A DNA stretch of 64,000 nucleotides from Prosthecodimorpha staleyi. Lineage in GTDB: Bacteria; Pseudomonadota; Alphaproteobacteria; Rhizobiales; Ancalomicrobiaceae. The stretch is taken from positions 62,001 to 126,000 of the forward strand of contig NZ_JAHHZF010000008.1 in NCBI RefSeq assembly GCF_018729455.1. The letters are read 5' to 3'. Both the position numbers and the translations under genes were made by a program. Of this stretch, positions 41,966 through 50,382 are shown piece after piece. The first letter of the stretch is position 1. Each line of letters begins with the position of its first letter. Under the pieces are notes generated by a model that did not search any database, was not told where the DNA came from, and was given only the letters and a program-made list of their open reading frames with translations.

Positions 41966-43207
41966 ATGGATCGAATGCACGATCGCGACAGCTATCTCGA
42001 TGCGGAAGCCGCCGCCGCCCGCCTCGGCGTCAGCCGGGCGACGCTCTATGCCTATGTCAGCCGCGGCCTGATCCGCACCGGCGGGCCGGCCGACGCGGTC
42101 GCCGCCGGCGCGGTCGTCCAGGATCCGCGCCGCCGGCTCTACAGCGCGCATGACATCGAGGCCCTGGTCCGCCGCAAGGCCGTCGGACGCCGGCCGGACA
42201 CGGTCGCCGCCACGGCGTTGGACTGGGGGCTGCCGGTGCTGGCCTCGGCGATCACCGAGATCGAGGGCGGGCGGCTGTCCTACCGCGGCCACGACGCCAC
42301 CCGTTGGGCCGAGACGGCCAGCCTCGAAGACACCGCCCGGCTCCTCTGGGGCTGCGGCGAGGCCGATCCCTTCGCGGATCCCCAGGGAATCGCGCCGGCA
42401 TGGGACGGCGACCTGCTGGCCGTCTTCGCCACGCTGCCGCTGACCGAACGCTGCCAGGTCCTGCTGCCGCTGGTCGCCGCCGGCCGCGCGACCGCCTGGC
42501 AGCGCGACGGGCGTCGGCTCTGGCCCGGTGCGGCGGCGCTGTTGCGCGCCATGGCCGGGGCGGCCAGCGGCTCGGCGCCGGACGCCCGGCCGATCCACGA
42601 GCATCTCGGGCGGGTCTGGGGGCTCGACGCGGCCGGTGCCGACCTCGTCCGCCGGGTTCTGGTTCTCGCCGCGGATCACGAATTGAACGCCTCGGCCTTC
42701 GCGGTTCGCGTGGTGGCCTCGACCGGGGCCTCGCTCGGCGCCTGCCTCAATGCCGGCCTGTCGGCGCTGAGCGGGCCGTTGCATGGCGGCACCACCAGCC
42801 TCGTCGAAATCCTCTTCGACGAGGTCGTTGCGGCCGGCGATGCGGCCGGCGCCGTCGAGACCCGGCTGCGCCGGGGCGACGGCATCCCGGGTTTCGACCA
42901 CCCGCTCTATCCGGACGGCGACCCGCGCGCCGCCGCCCTGTTGCCCCATCTTCCGGCCGATCGGCTGCGCGACGATCTCGCCGCCGTCATGGCGGAGACG
43001 GCCGGGCGGCTGCCGAATATCGACTTTGCTCTTGTGGCCTTGCGCCGCGCGCTCGGCCTGCCGCGCGGTTCGGCGCTCGCGCTGTTCGCGGTCGGGCGCA
43101 CGGCCGGCTGGATCGCCCATGCCCTGGAGCAGCGTCGGGACGACAGGCTGATCCGCCCGCGCGCCCGCTATGTCGGTCCATCCGCGGCGGACGGTTCGGC
43201 CCGGTAG
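41966..43207 (+). CDS. Helix-turn-helix/citrate synthase fusion protein
   Basis: This 413-residue protein has an N-terminal MerR/excisionase-like helix-turn-helix (about 9-70: YLDAEAAAARLGVSRATLYAY, then SRGLI, RRRLYSAHDIEALVRRK) joined to a complete citrate synthase fold. The catalytic-type residues are His273 (GPLHGGTT), His312 (GFDHPLY, where the normal GFGHR is altered) and Asp353 (NIDFAL), and the C-terminal block AHALEQRRDDRLIRP is kept. The loss of the Arg after the second His suggests altered catalysis. It may act as a regulator that senses acetyl-CoA, oxaloacetate or citrate through the enzyme domain. ATG 41966; an ATG at 41975 is the next choice. Confidence 0.85.
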   Translation: MDRMHDRDSYLDAEAAAARLGVSRATLYAYVSRGLIRTGGPADAVAAGAVVQDPRRRLYSAHDIEALVRRKAVGRRPDTVAATALDWGLPVLASAITEIEGGRLSYRGHDATRWAETASLEDTARLLWGCGEADPFADPQGIAPAWDGDLLAVFATLPLTERCQVLLPLVAAGRATAWQRDGRRLWPGAAALLRAMAGAASGSAPDARPIHEHLGRVWGLDAAGADLVRRVLVLAADHELNASAFAVRVVASTGASLGACLNAGLSALSGPLHGGTTSLVEILFDEVVAAGDAAGAVETRLRRGDGIPGFDHPLYPDGDPRAAALLPHLPADRLRDDLAAVMAETAGRLPNIDFALVALRRALGLPRGSALALFAVGRTAGWIAHALEQRRDDRLIRPRARYVGPSAADGSAR

Positions 43208-43406
43208 GCGGGCGGGGCCGGCCGGCGCCGGCAGCCGGAATGCCGCATCGCAAAATCGCCCGAATGGCGCCGGCAACTGACGGCTCCATGCGGGGGCTGC
43301 GGATGCTGATCGAAGCGACGTCACGGAGTGCCGGGACGATCATGGGGCGCAGGGCGGCCCGGCCGGCCGGCGCCCGGCGAGCAGGCCCGGGCGGTGCCCG
43401 TTCCTG

Positions 43407-44126
43407 ATGCGGCGGATCCGGTGGACCGCGGCGCCCGTCCGGCGTCCGGCGCCCTCTTGGGGCTTCGTCGTCTCGCTGGCGGTCCATGTCCTGGTCGGGC
43501 TCGGCCTTCTGTGGTCGGCGCCGGTGCACCGGCCCGAACCGCCCCGTCCGCCGGTCCTGGAAGTCGAAATCCTGCCGCCCGCAGTGTCGCCGCCGCCAGC
43601 GGTGCCGGGCGGTTCGCCGCCGGCGGCCCGTCCGCCCGTCGGCCGGCCGGTCGGGCCTCCGCCTCCGCCGGAGGCTTCGGCGCCCGCCCCGTCACCGGTC
43701 CCGCCGGCCGCCGCCCCGGGTCCGGGCGGCATGATCGCGGCGACCCGCATGCTGTCGGCCCGCATCCTGGCCGATCCGCGCAGCCGCGAGGCCGTGAAGA
43801 CGCTGTCGCAGCTCTCCGGCGACGACCGCATCGACCAGCTCTGCGGCTTCGAGGCGCTGGAGCAGATCGCGGCCTGGAACGGCCGCCTGCATCCGGACCG
43901 GGTGGTCTCCTACGCGATCGAGGAAACGCGCCAGTCCGGCCACCGGCTGATCGCCGAGGGCGCCGCCGTGCATTCCGGGCGGCGCTGGTACCGGCTGCGC
44001 TTCACCTGCGATCTGGCGCCGGACGGCAGCAAGGTCGTCGGCTTCGCCTTCGCGCTCGGCGCCGCCATTCCGCGCCGCGACTGGGAGGGCTACAGCCTGC
44101 CCGACGAGGGCGAGGCGGCGGATTGA
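43407..44126 (+). CDS. DUF930 family protein with TonB-like N-terminus
   Basis: This 239-residue protein has one N-terminal membrane helix (about 18-38), a Pro-rich periplasmic stretch (about 42-110) and a C-terminal DUF930 domain: RMLSARILADPRSREAVKTL, ERIEQLC-like RIDQLCGFEALEQI, WYRLRFTCDLAPDG and IPRRDWEGYSLP. Cys residues in QLCGFEA and FTCDL are the conserved pair. The role is unknown. The frame begins within 20 bp of GGCGAGCAGGCC-type sequence without a strong ribosome binding site. Confidence 0.8.
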   Translation: MRRIRWTAAPVRRPAPSWGFVVSLAVHVLVGLGLLWSAPVHRPEPPRPPVLEVEILPPAVSPPPAVPGGSPPAARPPVGRPVGPPPPPEASAPAPSPVPPAAAPGPGGMIAATRMLSARILADPRSREAVKTLSQLSGDDRIDQLCGFEALEQIAAWNGRLHPDRVVSYAIEETRQSGHRLIAEGAAVHSGRRWYRLRFTCDLAPDGSKVVGFAFALGAAIPRRDWEGYSLPDEGEAAD

Positions 44127-44234
44127 CCGGCGTGCATCGCGGCGGCGCCGAGGCCGGCCCGAAACGCAACGGGACCGATGCGCCTGCACCGGTCCCGGCC
44201 TGCATTTTCAATCAGTGACGACGGCCGTGCTCGC

Positions 44235-45527
44235 TCAGCGCCGGCCGGCCTCGATCACGTCGTCCAGGCTGCGCAGCCCGGTGGTCGGCGCATTGACCAG
44301 CACCGCCATATTGCCGGGGGCGTGCTGGTTCTTCCACATCTTGGTATGGGCCGCCGGGATCTTGTCCCAGGGGAACACCTCCGACATGCACGGATCGACC
44401 CGGCGGTCGAGCACGAAGCGGTTGGCGGCCGCGGCCTGCTTCAGATGGGCGAAATGCGAGCCCTGGATGCGCTTCTGATGCATCCAGACATAGCGCGCGT
44501 CGAAGGTGATGTTGAAGCCGGTCGTGCCGGCGCAGAACACCACCATGCCGCCGCGCTTCACCACGAAGGACGAGACCGGGAAGGTCGATTCGCCCGGATG
44601 CTCGAACACCATGTCGACATTGTTGCCCTTGCCGGTGATGTCCCAGATCGCCTTGCCGAACTTGCGCGCCTCCTTGAACCAGGCGTCGTATTCGGGCGAG
44701 CCGACCTTCGGCAACTGGCCCCAGCAGTCGAATTCCTTGCGGTTGATCACCCCCTTGGCGCCGAGGCTGAGCACGTAGTCGCGCTTGGTCTCGTCGGAGA
44801 TGACGCCGATCGCGTTGGCGCCGGCCGCGGCGCAGAGCTGGATGCCGAACACGCCGAGGCCGCCGGAGGCGCCCCAGACCAGCACGTTCATGCCGGGCTT
44901 GAGCTCGTGCGGCTCGTGGCCGAACAGCATGCGGTAGGCGGTCGCCAGCGTCAGCGTGTAGGAGGCGGCTTCCTCCCAGGTCAGGTGCTTCGGGCGCGGC
45001 AGCAGCTGGCGGGCTTGCACCCGGCAGAACTGCGCGAAGGAGCCGTCATGGGTCTCGTAGCCCCAGATGCGCTGGCTGGTCGACAGCATCGGGTCGCCGC
45101 CATTGCACTCCTCGTCGTCGCCGTCGTCCTGGTTGCAGTGGATGACGACCTCGTCGCCGACCTTCCAGGTCTTCACCTTCGAGCCGACCTTCCAGACGAT
45201 GCCGGACGCGTCGGATCCGGCGATATGGTAGGGCTGCTTGTGGCCGTCGAAGGGCGAGATCGGGGTGCCGAGCGCAGCCCAGATGCCGTTGTAGTTGACG
45301 CCGGCGGCCATCACCAGGACCAGCACCTCGTGGCTGTCGATCTCCCAGGTCGGCACGACCTCGAGCTGCATGGCCTGCTCGGGCGGGCCGTGCCGGTCGC
45401 GCCGGATCGCCCAGGCATACATGTTGGCCGGCACATGGCCGAGCGGCGGGATCTCGCCGACCTCGTACAGATCCTTCAGAGTCTCCGAACCGGAGAGACC
45501 GTCCTTCTGGAGCGCGTTCGCCGCCAT
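44235..45527 (-). CDS. ccrA: Crotonyl-CoA carboxylase/reductase
   Basis: Ccr reductively carboxylates crotonyl-CoA to ethylmalonyl-CoA with NADPH and is the defining enzyme of the ethylmalonyl-CoA pathway for acetyl-CoA assimilation in bacteria lacking isocitrate lyase. The 430-residue product is a medium-chain reductase without zinc ligands. It has AAGVNYNGIWAALG, HIAGSDASGIV, IWGYETHDGSFAQF, the NADP-binding VLVWGASGGLGVFGIQ, and VDMVFEHPGESTFP with the CO2-site region characteristic of Ccr. Length is normal. It is followed at distance, on the opposite strand, by ecm, the next-but-one enzyme of the same pathway. Confidence 0.97.
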   Translation of the reverse strand: MAANALQKDGLSGSETLKDLYEVGEIPPLGHVPANMYAWAIRRDRHGPPEQAMQLEVVPTWEIDSHEVLVLVMAAGVNYNGIWAALGTPISPFDGHKQPYHIAGSDASGIVWKVGSKVKTWKVGDEVVIHCNQDDGDDEECNGGDPMLSTSQRIWGYETHDGSFAQFCRVQARQLLPRPKHLTWEEAASYTLTLATAYRMLFGHEPHELKPGMNVLVWGASGGLGVFGIQLCAAAGANAIGVISDETKRDYVLSLGAKGVINRKEFDCWGQLPKVGSPEYDAWFKEARKFGKAIWDITGKGNNVDMVFEHPGESTFPVSSFVVKRGGMVVFCAGTTGFNITFDARYVWMHQKRIQGSHFAHLKQAAAANRFVLDRRVDPCMSEVFPWDKIPAAHTKMWKNQHAPGNMAVLVNAPTTGLRSLDDVIEAGRR

Positions 45528-46033
45528 CTCGTCCTACCCATTCTGTCGTCGAGACCGCCCCTCCCGGGCGACCCGACGACTATCCGACATTTTTTCTGCA
45601 TTGCAACAGAGCCGGGCGGAACCTGCCGACCGGGCCCGGGCACTATGGGTCCGCGCGAGGGTTCGATCCATTGGACCAAGGGATGGCCGCCGGAGCGCCG
45701 CTTCGCGGACCCCCTGTCGGCCAAGATGAAGCGCGCCGGGCCGAAGTCTCTGCGACTTTCCGTCCCTGCGGCGGCGGGTAACGCCGGCGGCCGGAGATTG
45801 CGGCTGGAGTTTCAGGGGCTCGGATTCACGAGGAGGATGGGTGTCGTCCGTCTTGATCGGGCCGCGGGCGTCCCGCTGCGGTGCGATCGGCGACGCAGGG
45901 AGATTCTTAGGAGATCCGTGATTGGATGGTGCGATCGGCGCGGCCGTGCCGTCGCGGGGCTCCGCCGGCGGGCCGGAAATCGGACGCCGTCATCCGTGCA
46001 GGGCCGGCGGACGACGGGATTTCGGAGAACGCG
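45528..46033. other. Divergent region upstream of ccr, no clear gene
   Basis: About 500 bp between ccr and a small membrane-protein gene. A less GC-rich stretch around 45590-45610 just upstream of ccr is a plausible promoter area. Frames to the right are open but without family resemblance or ribosome binding sites. Confidence 0.5.
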
Positions 46034-46339
46034 GTGCTTCAGGATCTCGATTCCAACAGCTGGATGGTGGTGTCCGTGGCGGTCGTCTTCGGAGCCTTCT
46101 GGCTCGGCTGGATCGCCGACATGATCCTGGATACGGCCGGCCTCGGCGTCCTCCTCAACTGGCTGCTGGCGACGCTCGGGGCTTTCGGCGGCATCTACGG
46201 CTTCGATTTCGCCCTTCGCCACCACCATGTCCCGCTTGCCTACGCGGACGGCTTCGTGTGGGTGGCCGCCGCGATCGCCTCCGCGACCCTCGCGCTTCTG
46301 TCCTTGCTTCTGGTCCGGGCGATGATCCGTCTGCTGTGA
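46034..46339 (+). CDS. Small integral membrane protein of unknown function
   Basis: This 101-residue protein has three hydrophobic helices (about 11-32, 37-58, 72-100), with a conserved-looking GFDFALRHHHVP loop carrying four histidines between the second and third. I do not recognise the family. Start: GTG at 46034 with GGAGAAC upstream; the frame extends back to 45926 without sense. It lies directly upstream of ecm (96-bp gap) on the same strand. Confidence 0.6.
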   Translation: MLQDLDSNSWMVVSVAVVFGAFWLGWIADMILDTAGLGVLLNWLLATLGAFGGIYGFDFALRHHHVPLAYADGFVWVAAAIASATLALLSLLLVRAMIRLL

Positions 46340-46435
46340 TGCGAAATAGGGCGGCCTCGGACCTTTTGCCGTAATGACAGATTTGTGCACTGCGCCTATT
46401 CGTTGAGGCAGGTTCAACCAGCCCGGACGCATGCC

Positions 46436-48415
46436 ATGCCGCTGAAAGAGCGCGACAAGCCCTGGATCTTCCGCACCTATGCGGGCCATTCGACGGCGGC
46501 CGAGTCCAACCGGCTCTATCGCACCAATCTCGCCAAGGGCCAGACGGGCCTTTCGGTCGCCTTCGACCTGCCGACCCAGACCGGCTACGACCCCGATCAC
46601 GCCCTGTCGCGCGGCGAGGTTGGCAAGGTCGGCGTGCCGATCGCCCATCTCGGCGACATGCGGCGCCTTTTCGACGGCATCCCGCTCGAAAAGATGAACA
46701 CGTCGATGACCATCAACGCCACGGCGCCGTGGCTGCTGGCGCTTTACGCCGCCGCCGCCGACGAGCAGGGGGCCGACCGCCGGGGGCTGCAGGGCACGAC
46801 CCAGAACGACATCATCAAGGAATATCTGTCGCGCGGGACCTATGTCTTCCCGCCGGCGCCGTCGATGCGGCTGACCACCGACGTCATCGCCTGGACCTAC
46901 CGGGAGATGCCGAAGTGGAACCCGATGAATGTCTGCTCCTACCACCTGCAGGAGGCCGGTGCGACGCCGGTGCAGGAACTGGCCTTCGCGCTCGCCACCG
47001 CGGTTGCGGTGCTCGACGGCATGAAGGCGTCGGGCGCCATTCCGGCCGCGGAATTTCCCGAGGCGGTTAGCCGGATCTCGTTCTTCGTCAATGCCGGCAT
47101 GCGCTTCGTCACCGAGATTTGCAAGATGCGCGCCTTCACGCAGCTCTGGGACGAGATCTGCGAGACCCGCTACGGCGTCGCCGACCCGAAGTTCCGCCGC
47201 TTCCGCTACGGCGTGCAGGTCAATTCGCTCGGTCTGACCGAACCGCAGCCGGAAAACAACGTCTACCGCATCCTGATCGAGATGCTCGCCGTGACGCTGT
47301 CGCGCGACGCCCGCGCCCGCGCCGTGCAGCTGCCGGCCTGGAACGAGGCGCTCGGCCTGCCGCGACCCTGGGACCAGCAATGGTCGCTGCGCATGCAGCA
47401 GATCCTCGCCTACGAGACCGACCTGCTCGACTATGCCGACATCTTCGCCGGCTCGAAGGAGATCGAGGCGAAGGTCGAGGCACTGTGCGCCGAGGCGCGC
47501 GACGAACTGGCGCGGATCGATGCCATGGGCGGCGCGGTGGCGGCGGTCGAGTCCAGCTACATGAAGCAGAAGCTGGTGGAATCGAATTCCAAGCGGCTCG
47601 AGGGGATCGAGGCCGGCGAGCAGGTCGTGGTCGGCGTCAACCGCTTCCTGGAGACCGAGCCCTCGCCGCTGACCGGAGGCGACGGGTCGATCCTGACCGT
47701 CCCGGAGCATGTCGAGGCCGAGGCGATCGAGAGCCTCAAGGCCTGGCGGGCCGGCCGCGACGAACTGGCCGTGCGCCGGGCGCTGACCGAGCTGAAGGCG
47801 GCCGCCGCGGAAGGCCGCAACATCATGGAACCGTCGATCGCCTGCGCCAAGGCCGGCGTGACGACCGGCGAATGGGGCGAGACGCTGCGCACGGTGTTCG
47901 GTGAGTACCGCGCCCCGACCGGCGTCGGCCGCGCCCAACGCGATGCCGGCGGCGATCTCGCCGCGGTCCGCGCCGCCGTCGAGCGGGTCTCCGGTCTGCT
48001 CGGGCGCCGGCTCAAATTCCTGGTCGGCAAGCCGGGCCTGGACGGCCATTCCAACGGCGCCGAGCAGATCGCGGTCCGTGCCCGCGATTGCGGCATGGAG
48101 GTCGTCTACGAGGGCATCCGCCTGACCCCGGCGCAGATCGTCAATGCCGCCCTGGAAGAGGGCGTGCATGTGGTCGGGCTGTCGATCCTGTCCGGTTCGC
48201 ATCTGGCGCTGGTGCGCGACGTGATGGAGCGCATGCGCGCCTCCGGGCTGGAGGATGTCCCGGTCGTCGTCGGCGGCATCATTCCGCCGGAGGACGAGCG
48301 CGCCCTGAAGGCCATGGGGGTGGCGGCGGTCTACACGCCCAAGAACTTCCAGCTGACCGACATCATGGCCGACGTGGTCCGGATCGTGGAGGCCGGCGAG
48401 GTCCGCGCGGCGTGA
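46436..48415 (+). CDS. ecm: Ethylmalonyl-CoA mutase
   Basis: Ecm is the coenzyme B12-dependent mutase converting (2R)-ethylmalonyl-CoA to methylsuccinyl-CoA. The 659-residue single-chain enzyme has an N-terminal TIM-barrel domain (PWIFRTYAGHSTAAESNRLY, GLSVAFDLPTQTGYDPDH, KMNTSMTINATAPWLLALY) and a C-terminal B12 domain with the DGHSNGAEQ base-off motif (about residue 535) followed by VVGLSILSGSH and VPVVVGGIIPPED. Motif order and length fit Ecm rather than methylmalonyl-CoA mutase. The ATG at 46436 is used; a GTG at 46385 would add 17 residues. Confidence 0.94.
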   Translation: MPLKERDKPWIFRTYAGHSTAAESNRLYRTNLAKGQTGLSVAFDLPTQTGYDPDHALSRGEVGKVGVPIAHLGDMRRLFDGIPLEKMNTSMTINATAPWLLALYAAAADEQGADRRGLQGTTQNDIIKEYLSRGTYVFPPAPSMRLTTDVIAWTYREMPKWNPMNVCSYHLQEAGATPVQELAFALATAVAVLDGMKASGAIPAAEFPEAVSRISFFVNAGMRFVTEICKMRAFTQLWDEICETRYGVADPKFRRFRYGVQVNSLGLTEPQPENNVYRILIEMLAVTLSRDARARAVQLPAWNEALGLPRPWDQQWSLRMQQILAYETDLLDYADIFAGSKEIEAKVEALCAEARDELARIDAMGGAVAAVESSYMKQKLVESNSKRLEGIEAGEQVVVGVNRFLETEPSPLTGGDGSILTVPEHVEAEAIESLKAWRAGRDELAVRRALTELKAAAAEGRNIMEPSIACAKAGVTTGEWGETLRTVFGEYRAPTGVGRAQRDAGGDLAAVRAAVERVSGLLGRRLKFLVGKPGLDGHSNGAEQIAVRARDCGMEVVYEGIRLTPAQIVNAALEEGVHVVGLSILSGSHLALVRDVMERMRASGLEDVPVVVGGIIPPEDERALKAMGVAAVYTPKNFQLTDIMADVVRIVEAGEVRAA

Positions 48416-48584
48416 GGGGGCAGGCGATCGCCAGTCGGCAATAGGCAGTAGGCAGCCGACAAGCGCGGGAGGCGCCGGGCGTCCGCCGGTGCCTCGGGGC
48501 ACCGGAAGACGCCGCGGCGCGTCCATCGAAAGGCGGCATGATTGGCCGCGGACGGCGTGGCCGCCGCCTGGGGCGCCGTCCGGC

Positions 48585-48896
48585 TTACTTGTGGCCGGGC
48601 GCGTGCGCGCCGTGGTCGTCGCCGCCATTGTGGCCGGCACCGTCATCCACGCCGCCGCCCTTGCCGGGCTTGCCGGTGCCCGAACCGGTGTTGCCCGAGC
48701 CGGTGTTGCCGGAACCCGAATTGCCCGAGCCGCTGTTGCCGCCCTTGCCCGGGCCGCCGCGCACGAGCACCACGTCGGCGTCATCGGAGGCCTGGGTCAG
48801 GACGGGCTTCGACGGCACGGTCAGCCCGAAGGCCGCGGTCGTCATCGGGCCGACGAAGGCGACGGCGGCGCCGAGGGCCAGGATATGCAGTTTCAT
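48585..48896 (-). CDS. Small exported Gly/Ser/Asn-rich protein
   Basis: This 103-residue protein has a signal peptide (about 1-22) and a mature part with tandem SGSGN/TGSGN repeats (about 55-75) and a His/Asp/Gly-rich C-terminus (GAGHNGGDDHGAHAPGHK). I do not recognise it; the end could bind metal. It is divergent from another Gly-rich exported protein gene, suggesting shared control by the two-component system that follows. Confidence 0.6.
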   Translation of the reverse strand: MKLHILALGAAVAFVGPMTTAAFGLTVPSKPVLTQASDDADVVLVRGGPGKGGNSGSGNSGSGNTGSGNTGSGTGKPGKGGGVDDGAGHNGGDDHGAHAPGHK

Positions 48897-49018
48897 GGTC
48901 AGTCCTCCTCTTGAGATCGCCGGTTCGGCGACGGTTCGGACTGTGACGAATGCTGCTTTGCCGATGTCTGATGCCGGCGGTAAGGTCGATGTAATCGCTC
49001 GAACCTATAGTGGTGGCC

Positions 49019-49681
49019 ATGAACACCGGCACCGGGCTTGCCCGGAGAACCTTCCTTGCTCTCGCCGTGACCCTGGCCCTTCGGCCGTGGTCGGCCTCCG
49101 CCCATGGTGGCGGAGGGGGCGGCGGTGGTGGTGAAGGCGGCGGCGAAGGCGAAGGCGGCGAGGGCGAGGGCGAGGGCGGCGAAAGCGAGGGCGGCGGCTC
49201 CGGCGGTTCCGGTTCGGGTGGTTCCGGGTCCGGCGGCTCCGGTTCGGGCGGCGGCTCCGGGGCCGGCGGATCGGGGTCCTCGTCATCCGGCAGCGCAGTC
49301 GGCACCGATGCGTCCGGGGCGGTCACGCCGGGCGGCTACGGCATGTCCGGCAAGGGGCGCGACGGCGCGACCGCATCGGGCGGCTTCGGCGGGTCCGGAG
49401 GCGTCACCGGCTCGACCGGTGGTTCCGGCGCGTCCCGTCCGATGCAGTCGGAGCAGGACGCGGCGCGCGATATCGTCAAGCGCGGTGGCGCGGTGCCCTT
49501 CTCGTCGGTCATCCCGGTGGTGCGCGCCGTGGCGCCCGGCAAGATCCTCGACGTGAAGCTGGTGCCGAACCAGACCGGCGGCTGGAACTACTGGGTGCTC
49601 GTGCTCCAGGCCGACGGCCGCTACCAGGATGTGCGCGTGGACGGAAAACGAAATCGGGTCATCGAGATCAGGCGGCGCTGA
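49019..49681 (+). CDS. Gly/Glu/Ser-rich exported protein with PepSY-like C-terminus
   Basis: This 220-residue protein has a Tat-like or Sec signal (RRTFLALAVTLALRPWSASA), a run of glycines and GEGEG/GSGGSG repeats (about 28-90), then a compact C-terminal domain (about 145-220: SEQDAARDIVKRGGAVPFSSV, ILDVKLVPNQTGGWNYWVLVL, DGRYQDVRVDGKRNRVI) with the alpha-beta-beta layout of PepSY-like domains. It ends 1 bp before the response regulator gene, so it is co-transcribed with the two-component system and may be its periplasmic input modulator. GTG 49010 is an alternative start. Confidence 0.75.
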   Translation: MNTGTGLARRTFLALAVTLALRPWSASAHGGGGGGGGGEGGGEGEGGEGEGEGGESEGGGSGGSGSGGSGSGGSGSGGGSGAGGSGSSSSGSAVGTDASGAVTPGGYGMSGKGRDGATASGGFGGSGGVTGSTGGSGASRPMQSEQDAARDIVKRGGAVPFSSVIPVVRAVAPGKILDVKLVPNQTGGWNYWVLVLQADGRYQDVRVDGKRNRVIEIRRR

Positions 49682-49682
49682 C

Positions 49683-50372
49683 ATGCGGGTCATGCTGGTA
49701 GAAGACGAGAAGGCGATCGCCAACGACATCGCCGAAGGCCTCGGCGAGGCCGGTTATGTGGTCGATGTGGTGCATGACGGCGAGGAGGCCTGGTTCCGCG
49801 GCGAAACCGAGGACTATGACGCGATCGTGATCGATCTCGGCCTGCCCAAGCTCGACGGCCTGTCGGTGGTGCGCCGCCTGCGCGCCGCCAAGGTGACGAC
49901 CCCGGTCCTGGTCCTGACCGCCCGCGGCGCCTGGATGGAGCGGGTCGAGGGCATCGATGCCGGTGCCGACGACTATCTGGTCAAGCCCTTCCACATGGAG
50001 GAGGTGATCGCCCGGCTCGGCGCGGTGCTGCGCCGGAGCGGCGGCCATGCCAGCCCGCAGCTCGAGGCGGGGGGCATGATCATCGACACGCGCCGCATGA
50101 CCGCGACCATCGGCGGGCGCAGCATCATCCTGTCGGCGCTCGAATACCGGCTCTTGCGCTATCTCGCTCATCATGCCGGGCGTATCGTGCCGCAAACGGA
50201 ATTGTCGGAACATGTCTATGGCGGCGACCGCGAGCCCGATTCGAATGCGCTCGAAGTCCTGATCGCACGGCTGAGGCGCAAGATCGGCTCGGACGTGATC
50301 GGAACGCGGCGCGGCCACGGCTACTTCATGACCCCGGCCGGCGGGGTGGCGCCGGTCGCGCAGTCCGGCTGA
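49683..50372 (+). CDS. OmpR-family response regulator (FeuP/PhoP-like)
   Basis: This 229-residue regulator has a receiver with EDE near residue 7, phosphoacceptor Asp51 in IVIDLGLPKLDG, a Thr in LVLTARGAW and a Lys in YLVKPFH, then a winged-helix output domain (about 130-220) including LSALEYRLLRYLAHHAGRIV, DSNALEVLIARLRRKIG and TRRGHGYFM. It resembles the PhoP/FeuP branch. It is followed after 10 bp by its kinase and preceded by the PepSY-like protein gene. Confidence 0.92.
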   Translation: MRVMLVEDEKAIANDIAEGLGEAGYVVDVVHDGEEAWFRGETEDYDAIVIDLGLPKLDGLSVVRRLRAAKVTTPVLVLTARGAWMERVEGIDAGADDYLVKPFHMEEVIARLGAVLRRSGGHASPQLEAGGMIIDTRRMTATIGGRSIILSALEYRLLRYLAHHAGRIVPQTELSEHVYGGDREPDSNALEVLIARLRRKIGSDVIGTRRGHGYFMTPAGGVAPVAQSG

Positions 50373-50382
50373 CGGAGGGGCG

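Noticed and set aside
45812-48784. 990-codon minus-strand frame across ecm
   Set aside because: Antisense shadow of ethylmalonyl-CoA mutase; His/Asp/Arg/Gly composition typical of such frames here.
48781-49326. Pro/Glu-rich minus-strand frame opposite the Gly-rich exported protein
   Set aside because: Glycine codons GGC/GGT become Pro or Ala on the complement; the plus strand has a signal peptide and a PepSY-like domain.
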